This document shows, one piece after another, positions 32,225 to 41,028 of a stretch of 64,000 nt of DNA. Numbering within the stretch: the first letter of the stretch is position 1; every line of letters begins with the position of its first letter. The translations under genes were made by a program, and so were the position numbers. This stretch comes from Lachnospiraceae bacterium. Its GTDB lineage: Bacteria; Bacillota; Clostridia; Lachnospirales; Lachnospiraceae. The notes beneath the pieces are model-generated. The model worked only from the letters and a program-made list of their open reading frames with translations. It did not search any database and had not been told where the DNA came from. Location: NCBI GenBank assembly GCA_021770755.1, contig JAETQI010000046.1, forward strand, positions 1 to 64,000. The letters are read 5' to 3'.

Positions 32225-33577
32225 ATGGCTGAGTATTTAGATTTTTTCAATATCTACATTGTGGGCGTGATCGAGACGGCTTTCCAGATTTATTTTCTGT
32301 CAAAGTTCCTGAAAAAGAAAATAGAGCCTCCTTTTTATGCCCTGTTTGCAGTAGGTGCGGTGATTGCGGGTGAGTTTATTCCAAGCGGCACGATTGCTGG
32401 CTTTGTGGTGTTTGTCTTATGGATCTCCATATGCGGGGTTTTTGTCTGTCATGCGAATTTTAAGGATTCCCTTCTGTATGCGACGCTGACAACGGAAATC
32501 ATGCTGCTCTGCAGCGGAATCGTGAGCTCGTTGATGAGCCTTCCATATCCATGGCTTCCTGCTTTTTTCCATGAACCGGGCAATATTGCGGCCATGCTGA
32601 TCTGCGAGACGGCGTCCTTTTTGCTGAGCGGGTGCTGCTATTATATCGTATACCGCTATTTTTCCCGGGAGGATCTTTACCCGGTGGATGCCCTGTGCCC
32701 TGCGGATGCGCCTGATACCACAATGGGAATGCAGCGGATGTTTCTGATTTTTGTTCCGATCCTGATGATATTTATTATGAGTAACTATATCAATGCGATT
32801 GAATATGACTTTCAGTTTGAGATCCTGACAGACAAAGGGCCCGCGGGACATTTTTTCAGCCATGGGCAGATGCTTGCCATGTATCTTCTGGGACTTGCCA
32901 GCCTGTTCTGTATCCTGTTTTTCTATAAGAAATTGCAGCAGATTTTCCGCCTCAGCACTGAGATCTCACTGCTGGAGCAGCAGGAACATTCCCTGAACCA
33001 GTATGTGGAGGAAGCGAAAACCCGTTACGATGAGACAAAGTCCTTCCGCCATGACATCAGGAACCACATCGCAGTAGTAAAAAATCTTCTGCAGAATGGG
33101 AAACTGGAGGAAGCGGTAAGTTACATGGAGGATATGGACGATATAGCGGAGAAAATGTCATTTCCCTGCAGCACCAATAATCCGGTAGTGGATATTCTGG
33201 CGGGAAATAAGCTGGGGATCGCAAAAAGCATGGGAATTGATGTGGACTGTTCCCTCCTTCTGCCATATCCGTGCGGCATCAGGGATATTGATATCTGTAT
33301 TGTCCTGTCAAATGCGCTGGATAATGCCATCCATGCAGTGAAAAATCTGGATGCCGGTATGGAAAAGTACATCCGTGTGTCCGGGCGGATCCAGGGGGAT
33401 TTCCTTATGATGGAAATCGAGAACAGCTTTTACGGGAAAGGAGCGTTCAAAAAAGGGACTGGTCTGTCAAATGTAAAAAAGGTGGCTGAAAAATATGGCG
33501 GTGCCATGAGTATAGAGACACAGGAGCATGTATTTGTCCTCCATGTGCTGCTGATCATTCCACAGCAAGTGGATTAA
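32225..33577 (+). CDS. GHKL-type sensor histidine kinase (AgrC-like)
   Basis: A protein of about 450 residues; ATG 32225 follows a weak AGGT, and ATG 32210 is an alternative. Six N-terminal transmembrane segments (to about residue 235) are followed by a helical linker with the phospho-acceptor region TKSFRHDIRNHIAVVKNLL and a GHKL ATPase domain (SNALDNAIHAV, then KKGTGLSNVKKVAEKYGG). This is the AgrC/ComD layout, usually a receptor for a secreted peptide. Confidence 0.9.
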   Translation: MAEYLDFFNIYIVGVIETAFQIYFLSKFLKKKIEPPFYALFAVGAVIAGEFIPSGTIAGFVVFVLWISICGVFVCHANFKDSLLYATLTTEIMLLCSGIVSSLMSLPYPWLPAFFHEPGNIAAMLICETASFLLSGCCYYIVYRYFSREDLYPVDALCPADAPDTTMGMQRMFLIFVPILMIFIMSNYINAIEYDFQFEILTDKGPAGHFFSHGQMLAMYLLGLASLFCILFFYKKLQQIFRLSTEISLLEQQEHSLNQYVEEAKTRYDETKSFRHDIRNHIAVVKNLLQNGKLEEAVSYMEDMDDIAEKMSFPCSTNNPVVDILAGNKLGIAKSMGIDVDCSLLLPYPCGIRDIDICIVLSNALDNAIHAVKNLDAGMEKYIRVSGRIQGDFLMMEIENSFYGKGAFKKGTGLSNVKKVAEKYGGAMSIETQEHVFVLHVLLIIPQQVD

Positions 33578-33620
33578 CACATTACTTTTTATAGTCGAAA
33601 AAAGAAAAAGGAGGGTAATT

Positions 33621-34616
33621 ATGCATACGAAAACGATGGAAGGTCATACAGGGGCAGGCATGAGTATGAAACTGATAGTCACAGAAAAAAGAATGAAAGA
33701 GGATGCAAAGGAGGCAAGAGAAAAAGCCATTCAAAAGTGCAGGGAAGAGCGTGAGGAACTGGAAAGGAGGATAGCGGAAAGCCAGAATGAGGATACTGAT
33801 ACCGTAATCATAGTCGAGCGTGAAAAGGCCGTATTGGACGAGAAGGCGGAATCGGTTCAGACTGGCGCAGCGCTCTCTGTTTCCGTACTCACGTTATGGG
33901 TTTCTGTCGTATATGTTTTATCGTTTCTATGCTATGTACCTACATTGCTGGAACAGAACGGAATAATCATTCCCAATGGTTTAGTGTACTTAAGATATTT
34001 ATATGTGTGTATTCCCGCTATGGCTGCTATTTTTCTGCTGATTCGCGAGCAGAACATCAAGGCATACTTTACGCGAATGTTTTCAGGGAAAATAACAGTC
34101 AAATATATTTTAATAGCGGTTATATGTATGGCTGCAGGTATATTTGATTCTTATTGCTATTCGTTCATCGTAAAAACGGATGTATTTAAAAATACATATT
34201 CAACAGTAATATCACTATTAACAAGCTGTATATACCTGCTGATAACAGCGTTTGTTGAAGAAATAGCATGGAGAGGATTTCTGCTGGAACGACTTCCTTT
34301 TAAGAAAATCAAAAGCGTTCTTTTTGTCGGTGCCGTCTGGGCAGTGTGGCATTTACCAATGTGGATCATCAGAAATTCATTGGACATGGAACAAATCACT
34401 TTTCTTTGCATATGGACATTACTTGTTTCCGTTGTTTTGGGAACCACCTATTATCAATGCAGAAATATATTGCTGATTGCCATTATGCACGCAGCTTTTA
34501 ATATCTGTTATTTAGCACCGATACAATATAACATTGTTGTATTAGCGATCATAATTATTGTTGGTACTTTATTGTATAAAAAATCAGCTTCCTGTTTGTC
34601 GGGAAGCCGCATATGA
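33621..34616 (+). CDS. CPBP-family intramembrane metalloprotease with N-terminal coiled coil
   Basis: A 331-residue protein. Residues about 15-75 are highly charged and helical (EKRMKEDAKEAREKAIQKCR). From about 85 on there are seven or eight membrane segments with the CPBP motifs EEIAWRGFLLERL (EExxxR), AVWAVWHLPMW (FxxxH-like) and MHAAFN. CPBP proteins cleave membrane substrates or protect against bacteriocins. Downstream of an AgrC/AgrA-like pair it suggests peptide processing or self-immunity. The charged N-terminus is unusual for the family and may come from a gene fusion. Confidence 0.82.
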   Translation: MHTKTMEGHTGAGMSMKLIVTEKRMKEDAKEAREKAIQKCREEREELERRIAESQNEDTDTVIIVEREKAVLDEKAESVQTGAALSVSVLTLWVSVVYVLSFLCYVPTLLEQNGIIIPNGLVYLRYLYVCIPAMAAIFLLIREQNIKAYFTRMFSGKITVKYILIAVICMAAGIFDSYCYSFIVKTDVFKNTYSTVISLLTSCIYLLITAFVEEIAWRGFLLERLPFKKIKSVLFVGAVWAVWHLPMWIIRNSLDMEQITFLCIWTLLVSVVLGTTYYQCRNILLIAIMHAAFNICYLAPIQYNIVVLAIIIIVGTLLYKKSASCLSGSRI

Positions 34617-34648
34617 AAAAGAGACTGGCGCTGACTGGAGGGCTGTAT

Positions 34649-35386
34649 ATGGAAAGAAACATAAAGTGCAAACCGAATAATTTATGCATGATCATCTTCA
34701 TGCTTTGCTTGTCGGTAAGGTTTGTGGAATATTTTCTGATTGAAACAGACAAAACAGCTATTGGGGAAAATGTGTTCCATAAAGTTGTTGGGATTATCTT
34801 ATTGGCGCTGGTATTGAAAAAGATAAATCTTACATGGGGTGATATCGGATTTCAAAAAAACGGCTTTGTAAGCGGTATTTTAAAGGGCTTGTTATTGGGA
34901 AGCGTGTGCTTTGCCGTTTCTTTTGGATTGGAATTGGCGATTTTTATTCTGCAGGGCAATCCCGCACATTTGGAAATCTATATCAGCAGTTTTTCTTTAA
35001 CTGGAACGAAGCCATTTATGCAGGCGAATTATATTGCAGCATTTTTATTTGGTATCTGGCACATTGTAATGCCGGTCAGAAGCTATGTGAATGGCGAAAT
35101 GTCATTTGCGGCAATGCTTCTCATGGGGATTGGTTATATTGTCCTTGCCGGAATTATGGGGATCAAATGGGGGATTCTTTACCGCATCACAGGAAATATA
35201 TGGATAGGGCTTGGCGACCATTTATTTAATAATACCGTTGCCACCAATATGCTGCATGTCGTTTCATTAAAGGGTGCGGACGAGCTGCAAATTATTCGGA
35301 TCATGGCGGCACAGATCATTTCCTTTGCGTTTGTGATGGTCGTTTATCATTGCAGGAAAAGAAACCAGAAGGTTTTTCTGAGATGA
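34649..35386 (+). CDS. CPBP-like membrane protein lacking the EExxxR motif
   Basis: A 245-residue membrane protein; I chose ATG 34649 behind GGAGGG rather than 34613. It keeps the later CPBP motifs (AFLFGIWHIVMPVRSY and LGDHLFNNTVATN), but the stretch where EExxxR should be reads SLTGTKPFMQANYIAAFL, so the catalytic glutamates appear to be deleted. It may be a non-catalytic immunity-like protein or a decaying gene. It follows an active-looking CPBP gene, with which it is probably co-transcribed. Confidence 0.75.
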   Translation: MERNIKCKPNNLCMIIFMLCLSVRFVEYFLIETDKTAIGENVFHKVVGIILLALVLKKINLTWGDIGFQKNGFVSGILKGLLLGSVCFAVSFGLELAIFILQGNPAHLEIYISSFSLTGTKPFMQANYIAAFLFGIWHIVMPVRSYVNGEMSFAAMLLMGIGYIVLAGIMGIKWGILYRITGNIWIGLGDHLFNNTVATNMLHVVSLKGADELQIIRIMAAQIISFAFVMVVYHCRKRNQKVFLR

Positions 35387-35491
35387 TTCATCAAATCGCA
35401 GAAATAGAAAGAGAACGCTAAATATGGAAGGAGAGAAAGGGACTCTTTTAGACCGATTTAGAGTAAAAGATCTGTACCTCGGGATAGGCGT

Positions 35492-35605
35492 ATGGGATTT
35501 AATTCATTTTCAACAGCGAAATACGGCAAGACATTGACAGTCAATCCGAAGCTTTTGGAGAAAATGCAGAATAATCCTGAAAAAAAGAATTATCTGAAAC
35601 GTTAG
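35492..35605 (+). pseudogene. Short N-terminal fragment (37 aa) of an unknown protein
   Basis: ATG 35492 encodes MGFNSFSTAKYGKTLTVNPK followed by LLEKMQNNPEKKNYLKR and a stop. The start resembles the N-terminus of uncharacterised clostridial proteins of the DUF6033 kind, which are far longer. A terminator follows at once, so a deletion has probably removed the rest. Confidence 0.4.
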
Positions 35606-35612
35606 TCTGTTA

Positions 35613-35656
35613 AAACCGGAACCGTCTGTGAAAGGCGGCTCCGGTTTCTTTGTTTT
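35613..35656 (+). terminator. Rho-independent terminator
   Basis: AAACCGGA (35613-35620) pairs with TCCGGTTT and CCG with CGG around CTGTGAAAGG, followed by a T-rich stretch ending at 35656. It closes the transcript that includes the CPBP genes. Confidence 0.7.
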
Positions 35657-35860
35657 AGAGTATCACAGATTCTGCCGGATGACCTTCTCCACCAGAGCAA
35701 TCACACAGATCTGGGCAATGCAGTCCTGACAATGGAAACTGGCAGCGGCGGTAAAGGGAACCCTGCATTCGTGAGCGGCATAAATTGTATGGAAACCATG
35801 CCCGGCACTGGTACAAACCTTGCAGGCAGCCAGGCAACTAAAATTATCAGGAAGGAATAG
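35657..35860 (+). other. Unassigned stop-free stretch, possible gene remnant
   Basis: One plus-strand frame is open from the terminator to a TAG at 35858 (about 68 codons; LGNAVLTMETGSGG, then NPAFVSGINCMETMPG). It lacks a start and ribosome binding site and is not recognised. It may be the end of the gene whose beginning lies at 35492. Confidence 0.25.
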
Positions 35861-35870
35861 GAGACAGATT

Positions 35871-36767
35871 ATGACAGAAGATGTAAAAAAAACAGAATTG
35901 TATGTAGGGGATATATCTCAATACAATCCAATCCAGCATTATACCCTTTTAAAAGGACATTTTGACGGGGTGATCGTAAGGATCGGATACCGCGGCTACA
36001 GCGTCGGTACGCTTAAGGAAGACGCGCTGTTTGCCGAACATATGCGAGGGCTTACAGAAAACAGCATACCCTATGGGTTTTATTTTATGGGGCAGGCAGT
36101 CACGGAAGAGGAAGCGGTTTCGGAAGCCGAGTATTGTCATGAAATGACGAAAAGTTACAGTCCGTCACTGCCCGTCTATTATGACAGTGAGCTGTCCAAT
36201 CCCAAGGGGGACGGCAGGGCGGATCATCTGTCCCGCCGTGTGCGGACGGACATCACGAAAGCATTCTGCAAAAAGATATTGCAGCTTGGGATGCAGGCGG
36301 GAGTTTACGCATCAAAGAGCTGGTTTGAGACAAAACTGTATGCAGAGGAACTGGCAGCGTACAGCATATGGGTCGCACGCTACAATACCACCCTGGGTTA
36401 CCATGAGACGGGTTATGATATGTGGCAGTATACCAGTGATTACAGGATACCGGGGATTAACACAAGGTTTGACAGGTCATACTGCTACAGGGTATTTGAT
36501 CTAAACGGCATAAGCGGCGCAAAACCGGACGAAGAACCTGTACTGGAAGGGAAAACAGAAGGATATCTGGTTAAAGGGCAGACAGTCACAACAGTGCGTT
36601 ATGATGACCAGAATGAATATGTGAGGCTGCTGCAGGGGAAACTTAGCGTGGAGACAGACGGCATCTTTGGGGCAGAAACGGAAGCGGCAGTAAGGCAGTT
36701 CCAGCGTGAGCATGGACTTACAGTAGACGGAGTAGCAGGCATTGAAACGTGGAATGCGCTGCTCTGA
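35871..36767 (+). CDS. GH25 lysozyme with peptidoglycan-binding domain
   Basis: A 298-residue protein starting at ATG 35871 after AGGAATAGG; the open frame upstream is not conserved-looking. The GH25 domain (about 8-205) begins LYVGDISQYNPIQHY and carries the catalytic DxE in LPVYYDSELSNP. Other family segments are GVYASKSWFETKL and GYDMWQYTSDYRIPGI. The C-terminal domain (about 235-298; RLLQGKLSVETDGIFGAETE, then AVRQFQREHGL) is PG_binding_1. There is no signal peptide, which suggests release by lysis or a spore or phage-related context. It precedes a spore-surface protein gene. Confidence 0.9.
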   Translation: MTEDVKKTELYVGDISQYNPIQHYTLLKGHFDGVIVRIGYRGYSVGTLKEDALFAEHMRGLTENSIPYGFYFMGQAVTEEEAVSEAEYCHEMTKSYSPSLPVYYDSELSNPKGDGRADHLSRRVRTDITKAFCKKILQLGMQAGVYASKSWFETKLYAEELAAYSIWVARYNTTLGYHETGYDMWQYTSDYRIPGINTRFDRSYCYRVFDLNGISGAKPDEEPVLEGKTEGYLVKGQTVTTVRYDDQNEYVRLLQGKLSVETDGIFGAETEAAVRQFQREHGLTVDGVAGIETWNALL

Positions 36768-36870
36768 CCGCTCTAAGATATGTGAATGTTATGACAGGTT
36801 AGGAGATACGCTATCATTCTGTATAATTCGACAAAATGTGGCAAATTCCTGGGCAATGCATAAAATAATT

Positions 36871-36892
36871 ACTGAAAAAGATCTTTTTCAGT
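36871..36892. promoter_or_regulatory. Perfect 22-bp palindrome in the leader of the collagen-like gene
   Basis: The half-site ACTGAAAAAGA is followed by its exact complement. It lies 28 bases before the collagen-like gene start. A CATAAAATA sequence at 36859-36867 resembles the -10 of mother-cell sporulation promoters (CATANNNTA), but no good -35 is visible. Confidence 0.4.
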
Positions 36893-36919
36893 CATATTTT
36901 GTAAAAAGGAAGTGCTTTT

Positions 36920-38419
36920 ATGAATCAAGACAATTCATGTTATTGCAGTCAGGATCAAGGTAATCCCTCGTGCTGCCTCCGCGGTCCGATGGGTCCCAAA
37001 GGCGATCAGGGACCGGCGGGTCCCCAAGGCATCAAAGGAGATGCCGGTTGCCCCGGCCCTAAGGGAGACAGAGGCGAACCGGGTCCGATTGGCCCTCAGG
37101 GTATTCCAGGCGCTCCCGGTGCAAGAGGTCCCAGAGGAAATACAGGACCGGTAGGTCCCACCGGAAATACAGGACCGAGAGGCGGCGAAGGACCGAGAGG
37201 CTACGCAGGCCCTCAGGGTATTCAGGGTATTCAGGGAGTTCGTGGAGAAGTGGGACCCAAAGGTGACCCCGGCTGTGAAGGTCCTAAGGGAGACATAGGT
37301 CCTGCGGGACCGGCGGGACCCCAGGGTCCTGCGGGACCTACCGGTCCTCAGGGAGATGCAGGCCCCCAGGGTCCCAGAGGGATTCCCGGCCCCACAGGTC
37401 CTACCGGTCCAATAGGAGCCATGGGGCCGCAGGGCGTAACCGGGCCGCAGGGCATTCAGGGTGAAGCTGGTCCGATCGGAGCGCAGGGACCCAAAGGGTG
37501 TCAGGGAGATGAAGGTCCGACCGGAGCGACCGGGGCGACCGGGGCAGATGGAGCGACTGGAGCGACGGGAGCAACCGGGGCAACTGGAGCAGATGGAGCG
37601 ACTGGAGCAACTGGGGCGACCGGAGCAGATGGAGCGACTGGAGCGACCGGGGCAACGGGAGCAACTGGGGCGACTGGGGCAACCGGAGCAACGGGAGCAG
37701 ATGGAGCGACCGGGGCGACTGGAGCAACCGGAGCAGATGGAGCGACTGGGGCAACGGGAGCAACCGGAGCAGATGGAGCGACTGGGGCGACTGGAGCAAC
37801 AGGAGCAGATGGAGCGACCGGGGCGACGGGAGCAACAGGAGCAGATGGAGCGACTGGGGCGACAGGAGCGACAGGAGCCACAGGACCTGCAGGTACAGCT
37901 TCAAGAGAAAAAATGCTCCTCTTTGCTTCGGGAAGTTATGCTACGATGACAACAATTAAAGGTGGTCTCCCGGGCATGCCGGCTTTTATCGGTTTTGGCG
38001 CTAGCGGACAGTCGCCTTTGCCGTTAACTCCCACGTTAAACATGGAAAATCTAATCGGATATGTTAGCGGTTTTTCCTTTGTGGTTCCTTTTGCGATTGA
38101 GATTAATAGTTTGATCGCTTTTTTCAACGCCTTTCCGTTGCCCCCGCAGACGGGCGCTGCTGTCACGATAAAAGCACAATTGTACGAGGCGAATGAGGGG
38201 AGCAATGTATTTTCACCTATTGAAGAAACGTTGATTATCCTGACGCCTTCCATTACGGATGAAACGCCCGCTGCGGCGCTGCTGAGAGGCGAGATCAAGA
38301 CGAACAGACTAGTAGAGAAGAACGCAAGGCTGATGCTGGTATTTTCTGCAACGTCGGATGGATCAGACCAGATCGACAGAATCCTGGGATATGCAAGTGC
38401 CAGCCTGGTTTACACCTGA
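36920..38419 (+). CDS. Collagen-like exosporium/spore-surface protein (BclA-like)
   Basis: A 499-residue protein. A short Cys-rich N-terminus ([16 protein letters not shown]) leads into about 100 uninterrupted Gly-X-Y triplets, first varied ([16 protein letters not shown]), then almost only GAT and GAD triplets. The C-terminal globular domain (about 330-499) resembles those of BclA/BclB exosporium glycoproteins, which trimerise and cap the triple helix. Thr-rich GXT triplets are likely O-glycosylation sites, as in BclA. It implies a spore former. The number of triplets probably varies among strains. Confidence 0.88.
   Translation: MNQDNSCYCSQDQGNPSCCLRGPMGPKGDQGPAGPQGIKGDAGCPGPKGDRGEPGPIGPQGIPGAPGARGPRGNTGPVGPTGNTGPRGGEGPRGYAGPQGIQGIQGVRGEVGPKGDPGCEGPKGDIGPAGPAGPQGPAGPTGPQGDAGPQGPRGIPGPTGPTGPIGAMGPQGVTGPQGIQGEAGPIGAQGPKGCQGDEGPTGATGATGADGATGATGATGATGADGATGATGATGADGATGATGATGATGATGATGATGADGATGATGATGADGATGATGATGADGATGATGATGADGATGATGATGADGATGATGATGATGPAGTASREKMLLFASGSYATMTTIKGGLPGMPAFIGFGASGQSPLPLTPTLNMENLIGYVSGFSFVVPFAIEINSLIAFFNAFPLPPQTGAAVTIKAQLYEANEGSNVFSPIEETLIILTPSITDETPAAALLRGEIKTNRLVEKNARLMLVFSATSDGSDQIDRILGYASASLVYT
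37519..37887 (+). repeat. Tandem 9-base GAT/GAD coding repeat
   Basis: About 40 Gly-Ala-Thr or Gly-Ala-Asp codon triplets in near-identical 9-bp and 36-bp units inside the collagen-like gene. Third bases vary (GGA/GGG, ACT/ACC/ACG), so the repeats are selected at protein level. Slippage here would change the length of the collagen stalk. Confidence 0.8.
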
Positions 38420-38456
38420 TATTACAAGATATAAATCAACAAAAGCCATTTAGTTC

Positions 38457-38491
38457 ATCCCGGAGGCTGCAGCTAACGCAACCTCCGGGAT
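38457..38491 (+). terminator. Hairpin after the collagen-like gene
   Basis: ATCCCGGAGG (38457) pairs perfectly with CCTCCGGGAT (38482-38491) around 15 bases. It lies 38 bases after the stop. There is no T-tract, so it may protect the mRNA end rather than terminate. Confidence 0.45.
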
Positions 38492-38591
38492 CAGCGAGGA
38501 TATTGCGCATTTGCCTTGTGTATACAGAAAGCAATTGACAGATATCATCAGATCATCGGGAAACAGGAGGTGAAGTTTCACAATCATTTCG

Positions 38592-38699
38592 ATGATTACT
38601 CAACTATTTAGGTATGACACAGCTTATGGCACAGACATCCCGCAGGATCCTCCGCCTCAGTGCCACACTTACGAAGTTTATTACGCCGCTAAATTATAA
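38592..38699 (+). CDS. Possible 35-aa reading frame
   Basis: ATG 38592 opens a frame of 35 residues (MITQLFRYDTAYGTDIPQDP, then PPQCHTYEVYYAAKL). A GGAGGTG motif exists, but about 20 bases upstream, too far for a normal start. The end overlaps a terminator-like hairpin. Coding is uncertain. Confidence 0.2.
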   Translation: MITQLFRYDTAYGTDIPQDPPPQCHTYEVYYAAKL

Positions 38700-38713
38700 A
38701 AATTTAGTGGCGT
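38683..38713. terminator. Hairpin upstream of the third structured element
   Basis: ACGCCGCTAAATT and AATTTAGTGGCGT pair fully with one G-T pair around ATAAA. It ends in GTTTGTTGTTTAT, the sequence into which the element at 38725 is inserted. Confidence 0.5.
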
Positions 38714-38724
38714 TTGTTGTTTAT

Positions 38725-38807
38725 GCGCAGACCCGTGCAGAGGAAATATGCCGCTAAGGCGGCGCACGGGTCGCGCGGCGAGTAGGGCAAGTTTTCCCTA
38801 CTCGATT
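38725..38807 (+). mobile_element. 83-bp structured insertion element after TTTAT
   Basis: It starts GCGCA directly after GTTTAT and ends CCCTACTCGATT. Outer stem GACCCGTGC (38729) pairs with GCACGGGTC (38763), enclosing AGAGGAAATAT and a hairpin GCCGC-TAAG-GCGGC; the right-end hairpin runs from GAGTAGGG to CCCTACTC. Architecture and end sequences match the copy at 22212, but the two left stems have different bases that still pair. It lies between genes. Confidence 0.65.
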
Positions 38808-38949
38808 GAGAGAGAAAAATCTGTTTCATATGCCATCAAATAAAAAAACAGCACCTAAATAAAAAATACCACACTGAAATTAACATTAGATTTTTTTATG
38901 CTAATGAGTAACACAAATCAGTTGAAATAAATAAAGAGGGCATAGGCAA

Positions 38950-40995
38950 ATGAAACAAAAAGAAAAAGAACATAGGAGAAAAATGCAGTTTGGGATTTCT
39001 CTCAAAGTACAGTTGGTCATCGGTTTCGCGGTGCCGATCATCCTGATGACGGTGGTCGGCATGGTCTCTTATTACAGCGCTTCGTCCGGCATGATCGAAA
39101 ATTATGAAAATTCCGCTGTCAATGCGCTTGAGATGACAGTGGAATGTATGGAGAGGGGATTTTCGCCCTGTGTGGCAAACGCGCTGGAGCTGGCAAATAA
39201 CACAGTCGTATCCTCCTATGTGCAGGGTGGATTCGACGCGGATTCTTCAAGGCAGGGCACGGCGCGGCAGTCGGTGACGAAGGACATCATGGTCAAACAG
39301 ACATCAAATGATTTTATTGAGAATATACATATCATTCCGGGCGGGAATATTCTTATGATGACGACCGCAAATACTTCCAATAGCAACGTTCAGGGATTTA
39401 TGCCAAGACTGCGGGAATCTGAGGATCGGAAGATGATGCAGCAGACAGGATTGACATGGGGCAGCAGTCATCCGTTTGTGGATGAGCGCTGTGGGCTTTC
39501 GCAGGAGAATTATATCCTGTACTGCAGTTACCGTGTCGGTACAGAGGAGCAGGGCGGGCTGGTCATCATTGATATCCGTGCAAAGGCTGTCCGCAGTCTG
39601 ATGGAGCAGCTCGACTTCGGTGAGGGCAGCTATATGGCGTTTATAACGGCTGACGGAAGGGAGATCGGATCGGACGAAAGCGTCAGGATTTCCGGACTTG
39701 ATTTTTACACTGGAGAAGATACCACACAGTACGTCACGTATAACGGCGCGGAATATTTTTATATGGCAAGGCGGAGTGAGACGACCGGCGGGGATTTTGC
39801 CGTGATGGTGCCAAAGACCTCGATAACGGGAAGGGCGGACCATATCAGGAGGGTTACGATGGTCATGGTCGCGATCGCGGGCGTGCTGGCGGTTTTGCTC
39901 GGCAGTGTTATCATCGGGGGGATCAGCTCCAACATCGGCATCAGCATACACACATTGGATGAAGTTGCAAACGGAAATCTTGCGGTAAAGACACGGAAAA
40001 ATAAAAAACATGAGTTTGGCAGACTGTATGCGGCGATACAGGATACAGTCCAAAAGATCAGGGAACTGATCGATATGGTGAAGCAGGTTATGAGCCGCGT
40101 ATCCGATTCCGGGATTCAGGTAAGTGAATCCAGTGGAAGTGTCAACAGGATGGTGTATGACATGAGAATGGAAATTGACGAGATTGGGCGAAACATCACA
40201 CAGGAGGATTCGGAGATTGACCTGTGCAATGCCATGATGGAGGCGCTGTCTGCGAGGATTAAACAGGTCAACGCGGATATTCGGGACATGATCGCCTACA
40301 TAGATACGACGAAGCAGACCGTCTCGACAGGTATGGACATGGTTCGCCAGATGACAAGGCAGTCGGCGGAGACCAGCTCTGTGACCGGCGCGGTGAAGGA
40401 ACAGGTCAGCATACTGGACGGCAAGCTCGGAGATATCGTACAGTTTGTTGATGCGATCAAGGAGATCGCGGATCAGACGAATCTGCTCTCCCTGAATGCT
40501 TCCATTGAGGCTGCGAGGGCGGGGGAAAGCGGCAGGGGATTCAGCGTGGTGGCGGAGGAAATACGGAATCTGGCCGAAAGTTCCGGAAGAACCGCGGAGG
40601 AAATACGAAAAGTGGCGAATGAAGTGGAAAAGCGTGCGGGTAACACGTTTGAGAAAGTAAAGGAGGCGGAGGAACATGTAGGACAGCAGGAGGAGACCGT
40701 GCGGCGGACAGCCGAAGCCTTTGCATAGATTCATACATTTATTGTGGAAAGCATTCATCAGATGGAGGAAGTGGCAGCCAGTGTCGGGGAGATGGATACA
40801 GAGAGAAAACAGGCGCTCTCGGCTGTGAAGTCCATACAGGAGTGCTCTCAGTTATCTGTGAGATCCGTCACGACTGTCGGGGAAACCTTGAAGAGACAGG
40901 TCGTGTGTGCGGAGAATCTGAATGCGGAGGCCGGACTGTTAAAGGCGCACATGCAGCAGCTCGAAGAAGTGATCGCAGCGTTTCGGCTGGAATAA
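38950..40995 (+). pseudogene. Methyl-accepting chemotaxis protein with in-frame TAG
   Basis: A chemoreceptor of about 681 codons whose frame is interrupted only by TAG at 40726-40728. It has an N-terminal helix (about 20-40), an extracytoplasmic sensor with a Cache-like look (about 41-290), a second helix near 305-325, HAMP, and the signalling hairpin [41 protein letters not shown]. The stop comes after [14 protein letters not shown] and about 20 residues; the last 88 residues (IHTFIVESIHQMEEVAASVG onwards) lie beyond it. The truncated protein may lack part of the second signalling helix. Its position suggests sensing of the sugar used by the downstream genes. Confidence 0.8.
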
Positions 40996-41028
40996 AAAAC
41001 AAATAAATCATCAGAAAGGATTACAACT

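Noticed and set aside
37501-37881. Long minus-strand frame coding Ala-Pro-Val repeats opposite the collagen-like gene
   Set aside because: It is the mirror of the Gly-Ala-Thr codon repeat; it has no start signals and the plus strand is clearly the gene.
37519-37887. CRISPR-like regular repeats
   Set aside because: Units are 9-bp codon repeats in frame without unique spacers; they encode a collagen stalk.
39304-40758. 484-codon open frame on the minus strand of the chemoreceptor gene
   Set aside because: The plus strand has unmistakable chemoreceptor motifs; the minus frame has no ribosome binding site or domain pattern and is a by-product of codon bias.
24948-40995. Recoding of TAG as an amino acid
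   Set aside because: Several normal genes end in TAG (5333, 10514, 27219, 29883), so only mutation, error or limited read-through is plausible; kept as a minor question.
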